Assembly: GCF_030269765.1 (NCBI RefSeq)
Contig: NZ_BSTX01000005.1
Coordinates: forward strand, 62,001-126,000
Source: Actinorhabdospora filicis
Lineage (GTDB): Bacteria > Actinomycetota > Actinomycetes > Mycobacteriales > Micromonosporaceae
DNA: 64,000 nt
Direction: 5' to 3'
Below are positions 39,585-46,776 of this stretch, piece after piece (positions within the stretch are counted from its first letter, which is position 1; each line of letters starts with the position of its first letter). The translations under genes and the position numbers were made by a program. The notes under the pieces were generated by a model. It was not told the DNA's origin. It ran no database searches and saw only the letters and a list, made by a program, of their open reading frames with translations.

Positions 39585-41035
39585 GCCAGCGCCCGCGCCA
39601 GCCGCCGCAGCCAGCCGTCCAGTTCACCCGGCACCGACGGATCCTCGTCGCGCAGGTTCGGCCAGTCCGGCATGAGCCCCAGGACCGACACCGGCGTCCA
39701 CGCGTCGGCGCGCTCGCCGAGCTCCGGACGCAGCAGGTCGCGCACGAGCCCGTGGTCCACGGTGGTGTGCTCGGCCAGGAGAACCGCGTCGTAGAGGTCC
39801 TTGCCCTGCGGCCACATGTCGGTGTGCAGCCACTGGAGTTTCCAGGCCAGCGAGAGTTCGGCCGTCGCCGCCCAGAGGGTCTCGCCGTCCACGGTGAGGG
39901 GTTCGGGCGGGATGGGGAGGTTCTCGCCGAAGACCACGTCGACCTGGACGCGCGATTCCGGCAGCCCCTCCGCGCGAACCGGGAAGACCACGCGCCTTCC
40001 CTCGGCGCGTTCGTAGGTCCAGATGTCCTCCATCGGCGCGTGGGAGCCGTCCAGGCCGGGACCGGGGTTCGCGCGGACGGCCTCGCGCAGCGCGTCCAGC
40101 AGCTCGGGTCCGGCCTCGCGGGACGCGGGCATCACCACGAAGTCGAGGTCGCCGGGTTCGCGCGCCGTTTCGGGGAACCAGGCGCGCATGGCGGCGCTGC
40201 CGCGCAGGACCAGGGAGTCCGCCAGGTCGCTCGTGGCCACCAGGCCCAGGACGTGGGCCAGCGCGGCCCGGCGGTGGGCGCGCCATCGTCCGGCGAGGTC
40301 CGGGTCGGTGAAGCCGGGTTCGCCGTGGCGGTAAGCCTCCGGGAACTGCTTGAGGGCGGGGTCGAAGACCGCCCGGTGCTCCACCCCGGGGATGGGCAGG
40401 TAGGTGGCGGGGACACCGGGAGTGCCGGCGGCGACGCTCGTGGCCGGAATGCGGGGACGGTCGCCGGTGGGCACGTGCCAGCGCAGGTGGGTGCCGATCA
40501 GCGACTGCGGGCGGCTGACGTGCCAGGCGCGGGCGTCGAGGACGTCGTGGGCGCCCAGATCGGCGAGCAGCGCGGTGAACCGGCGGTGGGATTCGGCGCG
40601 GCCGATGCGGGTGTGGCGGGCGACGACCACGCGTCCGGCGACGCCGTCCTCGCGCCAGAGGCGGGCGTCGTGGCGCGCGGCGATGTCGGTGAGGTCGAGG
40701 ATGGTCGCGACGCTCTCGTCGGGCAGGGCCACGGCGAGGCGGTGCTCCCAGTCGCCGGGGCCGTCGCCGGTGGACGTGGTGAACAGGCGGCTGCTCACAC
40801 CGCCGTAGGTGATGGGGGACAGCGCGGCCGCCAGCTCTCCGAGGCGCGCGGAGGCGTCGGCGAGGCCGCCGGTCATCGTCTCGCGGACGACCAGGTGCTC
40901 GGCGCGGAAGGCGCGGTCGAGCTCGATGTGGACGGCGGTGAGCCCGCGTTCGGCGGCGAAGGCGCGGGTCTCGCCGTGCCAGGAGTCGACGGCGAGTTCG
41001 AGGAGGTGTTCGGGCACCTCCCCAAAGCTACCCAC
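39581..41035 (-). CDS. AbiEii-like nucleotidyltransferase with fused N-terminal module
   Basis: 484 residues. Residues ~1-190 contain two related ~90-residue segments (VHIELDRAFRAEHLVVRETM and RHDARLWREDGVAG regions) also found as a separate protein at 49968-50573. Residues ~270-480 are the nucleotidyltransferase: LVLRGSAAMRAWFPETARE, PGDLDFVV, VQVDVVFGE and AWKLQWLHTDMWPQGKDLYD. This is the AbiEii/AbiGii toxin-type core, which transfers nucleotides to tRNA or other targets in phage defence; activity here is unproved. Second gene of an operon behind the DUF4253 gene (9-base gap). Confidence 0.8.
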   Translation of the reverse strand: MGSFGEVPEHLLELAVDSWHGETRAFAAERGLTAVHIELDRAFRAEHLVVRETMTGGLADASARLGELAAALSPITYGGVSSRLFTTSTGDGPGDWEHRLAVALPDESVATILDLTDIAARHDARLWREDGVAGRVVVARHTRIGRAESHRRFTALLADLGAHDVLDARAWHVSRPQSLIGTHLRWHVPTGDRPRIPATSVAAGTPGVPATYLPIPGVEHRAVFDPALKQFPEAYRHGEPGFTDPDLAGRWRAHRRAALAHVLGLVATSDLADSLVLRGSAAMRAWFPETAREPGDLDFVVMPASREAGPELLDALREAVRANPGPGLDGSHAPMEDIWTYERAEGRRVVFPVRAEGLPESRVQVDVVFGENLPIPPEPLTVDGETLWAATAELSLAWKLQWLHTDMWPQGKDLYDAVLLAEHTTVDHGLVRDLLRPELGERADAWTPVSVLGLMPDWPNLRDEDPSVPGELDGWLRRLARALA

Positions 41036-41044
41036 CCGTCTACC

Positions 41045-42304
41045 TCAGTCGTTCCACCTGAAGTACCAGGCCTTGCTCTTCACCATGTGCTGCGCCAGGT
41101 CGTCCAATGTGGGCACGCCCGCCGCGAGCAGGTCGGGGCAGTACGCGTAGACCTCACCGGCCAGCGCGAGGGCCTCCTGCGGGTCGGTGGGCGGTTCGGC
41201 GACGTAGAGCTCCAGCACGTCCCAGGACATGGCGACGACCTCGACGTCCACGTACTCGTCCCAGCGGCGGAGGATCGCGGCGTGTTCGGCGCCGAAGATC
41301 TCCCAGTTGGTCGAGCCGGCCCAGGGCAGCAGCGCCGGGACCTGCCAGCCGTGTTCGGCCTGGACGAGGCCGAGGAGACCGGGGGCCTTGGCGACGGTGA
41401 AGACGGAGTCGCCGCGCGTCGGGAGGGTCGCCACGCCGCGGGGTGGTTCGCCGGCCTCGGCGGCCTTGGTGCGGAGGAGTTCCTCCACGTCGATCTCGGC
41501 GAGGCGGGCGAGTTCGTCATCGCCTTCGTGGAGGACGCTCTCGGCGTCGTCGAGCCAGCCTTCGGCTGCGCCGAGGAGGACGGGCAGCCAGCCGGTGCGG
41601 TCGTGGACGCGGCGGATCTCCAGCCACCAGCCCAGGGCCTCGGTGTCGGACACGGGGAACGCCCAGAGGCGGGCGTCGCCGCGGGTGGTGACGAGGTGCA
41701 TCGGGGGGACGGCGACACCGGCGGCGCGGAGGGCCGCGCGGGGTGAGCCGGAGGTGTCGGCGGGCAGGACCTCCGGAGGAGGGGCGGGGGTCTCGTCCGG
41801 CTCGGGTTCGGGCGCGGCGGGCTTCTCGATGCCGAGGAGCTCGCGGCGGGGACGCGAGGGGGTGAACAGGTCGGGGAACTCGGGGACGACGGGCGCTTCG
41901 GGGGCGGGCGTCTCGTCGGCGGGCTCGTCCTCGTCCACGGTCGTGCCGCGGAAGGGCAGGACGGTGGCGAGGGGGACGTCTTCCTCGTCGCCCTCGGGTG
42001 GTGCGGTCAGGAGCACGGGCTCCTCCTCCGCTTCCTCTTCGATCGGTTCGCGGGGCTCGTCGACGGGTTCGGCCGGTGGTGGTTCGTCGGCGGGCTCGGG
42101 CAGTGGAGCGGCGTCGCCGAGGACGCCGCCGTCGGGGGCGGGGCGGGCGGTGGCGTCGTCCGCGGCGATCGGAGCGGTGTCCTCCGCCGCGGCGGGTTTG
42201 TCACCGTCCTCTTGTCGCCCGAAGAGCCTCTGTAGGAGTCCCACAATGTCGAATCTTGCCCGCTGGGTGTGACGGGACGCAACATGGGCCTCCGAATTGG
42301 ACAC
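41045..42304 (-). CDS. DUF4253 domain protein
   Basis: 419 residues. The first ~180 are an acidic Pro/Glu/Asp-rich linker with low complexity. The rest is the DUF4253 region (LWAFPVSDTEALGWWLEIRR, WQVPALLPWAGSTNWEIFGA, YAYCPDLLAAGVPTLDDLAQ). Such domains are widespread in actinobacteria, sometimes next to toxin systems; biochemical function unknown. The start is uncertain (GTG 42304 or GTG 42244 at the conserved ARFDIVGLLQRLFGRQ). Nine bases before the nucleotidyltransferase, so likely co-transcribed. Confidence 0.75.
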   Translation of the reverse strand: MSNSEAHVASRHTQRARFDIVGLLQRLFGRQEDGDKPAAAEDTAPIAADDATARPAPDGGVLGDAAPLPEPADEPPPAEPVDEPREPIEEEAEEEPVLLTAPPEGDEEDVPLATVLPFRGTTVDEDEPADETPAPEAPVVPEFPDLFTPSRPRRELLGIEKPAAPEPEPDETPAPPPEVLPADTSGSPRAALRAAGVAVPPMHLVTTRGDARLWAFPVSDTEALGWWLEIRRVHDRTGWLPVLLGAAEGWLDDAESVLHEGDDELARLAEIDVEELLRTKAAEAGEPPRGVATLPTRGDSVFTVAKAPGLLGLVQAEHGWQVPALLPWAGSTNWEIFGAEHAAILRRWDEYVDVEVVAMSWDVLELYVAEPPTDPQEALALAGEVYAYCPDLLAAGVPTLDDLAQHMVKSKAWYFRWND

Positions 42305-42324
42305 CGTCGTGCGAGTCTGGGGCC

Positions 42325-42690
42325 ATGCACATCGGATCCGTCGTGATCGGCGCGCAGGACGTGTCCCGGGCGACGGCCTTCTGGGCCGCCGCGCTCGATT
42401 ATGTTCCCAGGGACGAACCGGACGAGACGTGGGCGGTCCTCAAGCCGCGTGCGGGCGAGGGGCATCAGCTGGCCATCGGGCTCAGCGACACGCCCGTGCA
42501 GGCGTACCCGCGCGTCCACCTCGACATCTACTCCGAGACGCCGCAAGAGGACATCGCGCGGCTGCTGGAGCTCGGCGCGTCCACGGTGGACTGGGGCAAG
42601 TACCCACCCGACCCCGACTTCACCGTCCTGGCCGACACCGAGGGCAACCGGTTCTGCGTGATCGACGTGCTTCACGGGACGACCGAGTAG
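42325..42690 (+). CDS. VOC family (glyoxalase-like) protein
   Basis: 121 residues with betaalpha-betabetabeta repeats: IGSVVIGAQDVSRATAFWAA and RVHLDIYSETPQEDIARLLE, ending FTVLADTEGNRFCVIDV. The metal-binding His/Glu positions are partly conserved (HIG, HLD, EGNRF). Substrate cannot be predicted. Overlaps a minus-strand microprotein gene at its 3' end. Confidence 0.85.
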   Translation: MHIGSVVIGAQDVSRATAFWAAALDYVPRDEPDETWAVLKPRAGEGHQLAIGLSDTPVQAYPRVHLDIYSETPQEDIARLLELGASTVDWGKYPPDPDFTVLADTEGNRFCVIDVLHGTTE

Positions 42691-42797
42691 ACCGACTCCG
42701 GGTGGGTTCGCGTGACGAGGACGCCTGTGACGAGCCCGGCGAGCAGTCCACCGGCGAGCGCGATGACGGCCAGCCGGAGCACGCGTTTCCAGGTCAT
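42672..42797 (-). CDS. Small membrane protein (41 residues)
   Basis: MTWKRVLRLAVIALAGGLLA starts one hydrophobic helix continuing GLVTGVLV, then a short polar tail. GGGAG lies 6 bases before the ATG. Positive residues precede the helix (inside-positive). It overlaps the VOC gene tail to tail by 19 bases. Likely real but unassigned. Confidence 0.5.
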   Translation of the reverse strand: MTWKRVLRLAVIALAGGLLAGLVTGVLVTRTHPESVYSVVP

Positions 42798-42941
42798 GTG
42801 GCACTCCCTTCGTTAACGGCTCTTCGTGTCGGTGGCTGCTTCACGTTCACCGCCGACAAAGTATACGAAACCGGCCATGATCACCGGAAACCGCGAAGTT
42901 GACCTTGGCGGGCATGAACCGGGCGCGGGTAGCGTCGCGCC

Positions 42942-43595
42942 ATGACGAGCGCGCTTTACGACGACGTGGCGGATTGGTACGAGACGGAGTTCCTCGCCGG
43001 ACCCGATCTCATCGGTGTGAACGACCAGCTCGGGCGCCTGCTCGGACCGGGTGAGGGGCCGTGCCTGGAGATCGGCTGCGGGACGGGCGCCCGCGCGGCG
43101 GTCACGCGCGGCCTGGGCTGGACGCCGGTCGGCGTGGACCTCTCGGCGGGCATGCTGCGGTACACGCCCGGACGCCTCCCGGCGGCGCGCGGCGACGCCA
43201 CGCGCCTGCCCTTCGCGTCCGGGAGCCTGCCCGCCGCCGTGGCGGTCATGATCCACACCGATGTGCCGGACTACCCGGCCGTCCTGCGCGAGGCGTCCCG
43301 CGTCCTGCGCCCCGGTGGCGTGTTCGTGCACGTGGGCGTGCACCCGTGCTTCTGCGGCGCCTTCGCCGACCGGAAGGACCCCGCCGCGGTGGTGATCGAG
43401 CCCGGTTACCTCGACGGGGCGTGGACGAAGAAGTCGTGGACGAGCGAGGGCGTCCGCGACAAGGTCGGCGCCACGCACCTGACGATGCCGGGGCTGCTGC
43501 GCGCGTTCGTGGCGGCAGGGCTGACGGTGGAGGAGTTCTCCGAGGGCGGCGAGCCCACTCCGGCGACCTTCGCCGTGCGGGCGCGCAAGAGGTAG
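42942..43595 (+). CDS. Class I SAM-dependent methyltransferase
   Basis: 217 residues. SAM motif I is LEIGCGTGARAAVTRG, the acidic loop is GVDLSAGML, and VLREASRVLRPGGVFVHVGV is motif IV/V. The N-terminal MTSALYDDVADWYETEF fits Methyltransf_11. Substrate unknown. It ends one base before the convergent methyltransferase at 43597. Confidence 0.9.
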   Translation: MTSALYDDVADWYETEFLAGPDLIGVNDQLGRLLGPGEGPCLEIGCGTGARAAVTRGLGWTPVGVDLSAGMLRYTPGRLPAARGDATRLPFASGSLPAAVAVMIHTDVPDYPAVLREASRVLRPGGVFVHVGVHPCFCGAFADRKDPAAVVIEPGYLDGAWTKKSWTSEGVRDKVGATHLTMPGLLRAFVAAGLTVEEFSEGGEPTPATFAVRARKR

Positions 43596-43596
43596 G

Positions 43597-44406
43597 TCAG
43601 GCCGCGCGCAGGACGTAGACGACCTGGGACAGCCTCCCCAGGAGCTGGAGGACGTCCCAGTGCAGGTTGGCCTCGACGTGGCGGTAGACGTCCTCGCCGT
43701 GCTCGGCCGCGATCGCCTCCCGCCGCCTGCGCAGCCGGGCCAGGCGCAGCAGCGCGGTCGAGGCGGGACGGTGCCGCTCCTCGGCGTGCTCACGCCACTC
43801 CGAGCCGATCTCGTCCCGTTCGGCGACGGCGAGGCCGGAGGCGGTGAACCCGGCGGTCAGGGTGTCCTCGGACAGGTTGGCCGGCACCACCCCCATGTGC
43901 CGGGCGAGCATGGCCGCGTCGTCCGGGCGCAGCAGGGCGGTGGTGACGGTGGTGTGGACGATGAGGTGCCCACCGGGCCGCAGCGCCCGGGCCAGCCCGC
44001 GCAGCGCCGGGACGAGCGGGTCCACCTGCGGGAGCACGTCGCGGCACCAGATCAGGTCCACGCTGCCGTCGGGCTGCCCGGTGGCGTCCATCGTGGTGTG
44101 CCGGATGTCGATCCGCTCCGCCAGCCCCGCGTCCCGCACGGCGGCGCGGGCCCACTCGGCGTGCACGGCGACCGGCTCGACGCCGACGCCGGTCGCGCCG
44201 TGTTCGGTGACCAGCCGGATGAGGTGCCCGGCGTCGCGGCAGCCGGCGTCCATGATCACCGCCCCGGGATGCAGGTACCGGCCCGCCAGCTCGAACAGCC
44301 AGTCCGGGCCGCGCGGGCCGAGGGAGCGGTCGAGCTCCTCGTAGACCCGCCACGTCACGTCGCTGTACACGCGGGTGAGCGCGCCGATGTTCCGCGCGCC
44401 GCTCAC
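43597..44406 (-). CDS. Class I SAM-dependent methyltransferase
   Basis: 269 residues with motif I VIMDAGCRDAGHLIRLV, where the usual GxGxG is changed to DAGCRDAGH, then DIRHTTMDAT, LIWCRDVLPQV and LARALRPGGHLIVHTT. The C-terminal ~80 residues are a helical extension (LLRLARLRRRREAIAAEHGE). Its start overlaps the small regulator-like gene at 44403-44684 by 4 bases, so they form an operon. Confidence 0.85.
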   Translation of the reverse strand: MSGARNIGALTRVYSDVTWRVYEELDRSLGPRGPDWLFELAGRYLHPGAVIMDAGCRDAGHLIRLVTEHGATGVGVEPVAVHAEWARAAVRDAGLAERIDIRHTTMDATGQPDGSVDLIWCRDVLPQVDPLVPALRGLARALRPGGHLIVHTTVTTALLRPDDAAMLARHMGVVPANLSEDTLTAGFTASGLAVAERDEIGSEWREHAEERHRPASTALLRLARLRRRREAIAAEHGEDVYRHVEANLHWDVLQLLGRLSQVVYVLRAA

Positions 44407-44684
44407 GCCCGGTCCTCGCGGTAGCGGCGCGACTGGTGCACGTCGGCGTCCAGGCCGTAGACCCGGCGCAGATCGGCGATGGCGGCCAGCGCCCGCTTGC
44501 CGTGCGGACTGGCCGAGGCCTCGCCCTCCTGGCCGGGGACCGGCTCGAAGGAGTGCAGGACGATCTTCTCCAGCAGCTGGCCGAGCCCGATCTCCTCGAA
44601 CTCGGCGAGGCCCTTGAGCACCTTGACCAGGCGTTTCTCCATCCGGACGCCCAGTTGCACGCGCTCGATCTCGATGTCGTCCAC
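44403..44684 (-). CDS. Small helical protein upstream of a methyltransferase
   Basis: 93 residues: QLGVRMEKRLVKVLKGLAEF and GLGQLLEKIVLHSFEPVPGQ suggest a short DNA- or protein-binding helical fold, followed by a charged C-terminus (GLDADVHQSRRYREDRA). GTG start at 44684 behind GAGGAG. The stop overlaps the methyltransferase start by 4 bases. A perfect palindrome lies 20 bases upstream, so it may be autoregulated. No confident family. Confidence 0.7.
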   Translation of the reverse strand: MDDIEIERVQLGVRMEKRLVKVLKGLAEFEEIGLGQLLEKIVLHSFEPVPGQEGEASASPHGKRALAAIADLRRVYGLDADVHQSRRYREDRA

Positions 44685-44703
44685 GACCGTCTCCTCAGGG
44701 GTT

Positions 44704-44723
44704 CTTGGGACCTTGGTCCCAAG
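44704..44723. promoter_or_regulatory. Perfect 20-bp palindrome CTTGGGACCTTGGTCCCAAG
   Basis: Two 9-base arms with a 2-base centre, 20 bases before the start of the 44403-44684/methyltransferase operon. The size and symmetry are those of a dimeric repressor operator (PadR, MarR or TetR type). Confidence 0.65.
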
Positions 44724-44885
44724 GTAACGGCGGAATCGGCGGATGGTCCAGCCGATTTCGGCGTGCCCTCCCGTGGCGGTTCCGTGTCAGACGCGGTGTC
44801 AGCGCGACGACCGTCCCGTGTCAGCAGCGCCTCCGATAGTTGCCGCATACCAACGAACGGCAACACCTTCCAAGGAGCGAACGAC

Positions 44886-45287
44886 ATGAGCATCAACCTC
44901 ACCGCCCAGGACAAGACCACCGTCCAGACCGCCGCCTACGGCGCCATCGACCTCCTCGCCGCCGCGAGCATCGGATCCGGCCCCGGCAAGATCGCCGCCG
45001 ACGGCTACCTGGCCCTCTTCTCCACCACCGGCCCCATCGGCCACGTGCTCGCCGAGAAGCGCCGCGCCGCCAAGCCCGAGGGCAAGTCCGTCGCCGCCTA
45101 CGCCGAGCAGGTCCTCCCCGCCCTGACCGGAGCCGTGCGCCTGCTCAAGGCCCAGGACCCCACCCAGGCCGCCGAATTCCGCGCCATCCTGCGGACCGCC
45201 ATCGACGCGGCCACCGCCGGCCGGGTGACCGCGCCGCTGGAGTCGATGATCGGCAAGATCAACGCGGCCCTGGACGCGGGAGAGTAA
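44886..45287 (+). CDS. Helical hypothetical protein
   Basis: 133 residues: TTVQTAAYGAIDLLAAASIG, GYLALFSTTGPIGHVLAEKR and EQVLPALTGAVRLLKAQDP. Ala-rich, all helical, no signal peptide. AAGGAGCGAACGAC precedes the ATG. Resembles small actinobacterial proteins of unknown function. A terminator hairpin follows at 45323. Confidence 0.65.
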   Translation: MSINLTAQDKTTVQTAAYGAIDLLAAASIGSGPGKIAADGYLALFSTTGPIGHVLAEKRRAAKPEGKSVAAYAEQVLPALTGAVRLLKAQDPTQAAEFRAILRTAIDAATAGRVTAPLESMIGKINAALDAGE

Positions 45288-45322
45288 GGCCTCCCGCGAC
45301 CGGGTGATCGAGTGAGCGACCA

Positions 45323-45350
45323 CGCCCCCGTGCCGAACGGCACGGGGGCG
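45323..45350 (+). terminator. Hairpin terminator
   Basis: Perfect 12-bp stem CGCCCCCGTGCC/GGCACGGGGGCG with loop GAAC, 36 bases after the helical protein gene. No T-tract. Confidence 0.75.
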
Positions 45351-46148
45351 AAACACGTTCGCGGGCCCCGGCCGCACCCTCACTGTGCGGTGAGCACCTG
45401 CCCACGGCGCTCGCCGAGGCGGCGCGAGCGCGGGAGCTGCCCGTGTCGCCCGGTGTTGGCGGCCCGGGCCGCGAGGTGGGCTTTACGTCGCACATGCGTG
45501 GGCGCTCCGGATCGCCGAGCGCATCGATGGCCCCAAGGTCGAGCGGCGATCCCGAGGTGGTGCGGTGGGCGGCGTGCCGACCCACAACCCCGCCTCGCCG
45601 CCGGATCCCTGCCGCATCATGTGCGCCAACGGTCCCGGCCGGTGCGGGCGGCGATGGGATGGTCGCCGGACGATTGCCGTTCGCGTGCGCGCTGTTGCTC
45701 GCGCTGGCGGGGCCGGGTCCGTGCCACACCCACTTCGGGGTTCTCCCAGGGCGTCACGGGCATGAGCCGAGCGCTGAACATGGCCTGAGGCCCGAGCGCG
45801 CCGTCCCCGACTCATCTCACGTTCCTCACCGGCGTCGCTCGCAAGTACCGCGAGCTGAGCGCGGCACGTACACCCCGCATCGTGAGCCGGTTCGCCTCGC
45901 GCGTGCTGTCCCTGCGGCCGAGCGGGCCGTGGCAGGCCTGCGGGAGTGAGAGGCCGGAGGCACGACGAGACCACGCACCGATGGCGGTCACCGCTCGCCG
46001 CTTCTCGGGTCGCCCGGCGGCAGGTCATGCGCGCTTCGCCCGGCTCACCCGCCGCTGCTCGTCTGCCCACACGTGCCCACGCTCCAGCGACCTGCCCATG
46101 CCATCGTGGCCCCTCGGCCGTATCCCCGCCGATCGGCGGCGAGTTGTG

Positions 46149-46236
46149 CCTGCCCGCCTGCCCGCCTGCCCGCCTGCCCGCCTGCCCGCCTGCCCGCCTG
46201 CCCGCCTGCCCGCCTGCCCGCCTGCCCGCCTGCCCG
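46149..46236 (+). repeat. 8-bp satellite CCTGCCCG, 11 copies
   Basis: 88 bases of perfect tandem CCTGCCCG directly after the first core copy. The length is not a multiple of three per unit, so coding is unlikely. Confidence 0.95.
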
Positions 46237-46297
46237 CACCCACTTCGCCCGCCCCGCCGTCGGCCATATCGCCGCCACCCGGCGGCAAGTTGTGCCC

Positions 46298-46343
46298 GCC
46301 ACCGCCACCGCCACCGCCACCGCCACCGCCACCGCCACCGCCA
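46298..46343 (+). repeat. 6-bp satellite GCCACC, ~7.7 copies
   Basis: 46 bases of perfect tandem GCCACC after the second core copy, followed by a short diverged piece with GTCCCACCGTCAGTCCCAC. Confidence 0.95.
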
Positions 46344-46431
46344 GTCCCACCGTCAGTCCCACGCGCTCCGCCCGTGCCGCTGTGATCCGTCTTGTCGGCC
46401 GTATCGCGGTCGTCCGGCGGCGAGTTGTGCC

Positions 46432-46494
46432 CGCCACCCGCGCCACCCGCGCCACCCGCGCCACCCGCGCCACCCGCGCCACCCGCCAGCCCGC
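46432..46494 (+). repeat. 9-bp satellite CGCCACCCG, 7 copies
   Basis: 63 bases of perfect tandem CGCCACCCG after the third core copy. Confidence 0.95.
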
Positions 46495-46776
46495 CACCCC
46501 GCACCCCACCTCCTCAGCCGGGGCCGTGGTCCGTCGGCCGCATGTCTCCGCTCGGCGGCGAACCGTGCCCGCCTGCCCGGCCCCCCGCCCAGCCCGCCCC
46601 TGTGCCCGCCGGGCCGCGCTGGCGGGCCGATCAGAGGGCGGGGCCGTCGGGGCGTCCGTCGGGCTGGCCGTCGGGTCGATCTCCGGGCCGGTTCCCGAGT
46701 TCGGGCGAAAAGCTCTCAAACTCGCCCGCCCTGGGTAAGAGTGACGGCATATGGCCGCACGAAGGGACCCGTCCGC

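Larger units (their letters stand above)
46114..46580 (+). repeat. ~140-bp higher-order repeat, four copies
   Basis: A core reading GTCGGCCGTATC, then ~15 variable bases, then CGGCGGCGAGTTGTGCCCGCC-like sequence occurs at about 46114-46150, 46259-46300, 46394-46435 and 46533-46573, spaced 135-146 bases. Directly after each of the first three GTTGTGCC ends a different short satellite is expanded. The fourth copy is more diverged (AACCGTGCCCGCC) and has no expansion. Confidence 0.75.
45351..46776. repeat. Non-coding tract with satellite repeats
   Basis: Over 1.4 kb with no credible gene. Open frames are only composition artefacts and their translations are low-complexity Ala/Pro/Arg/Cys. The first ~600 bases (45351-45950) hold nothing I can identify. 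The rest contains a higher-order repeat and three satellites listed separately. The phosphoketolase promoter presumably lies near 46700-46776. Confidence 0.75.

Noticed and set aside
46149..46494. CRISPR array
   Set aside because: Units of 6, 8 and 9 bases without unique spacers are simple satellites, not CRISPR repeats, and no cas genes are present.
45946..46776. N-terminal extension of phosphoketolase through satellite repeats
   Set aside because: The conserved protein starts at ATG 46777; the extension is repeat-encoded low complexity.
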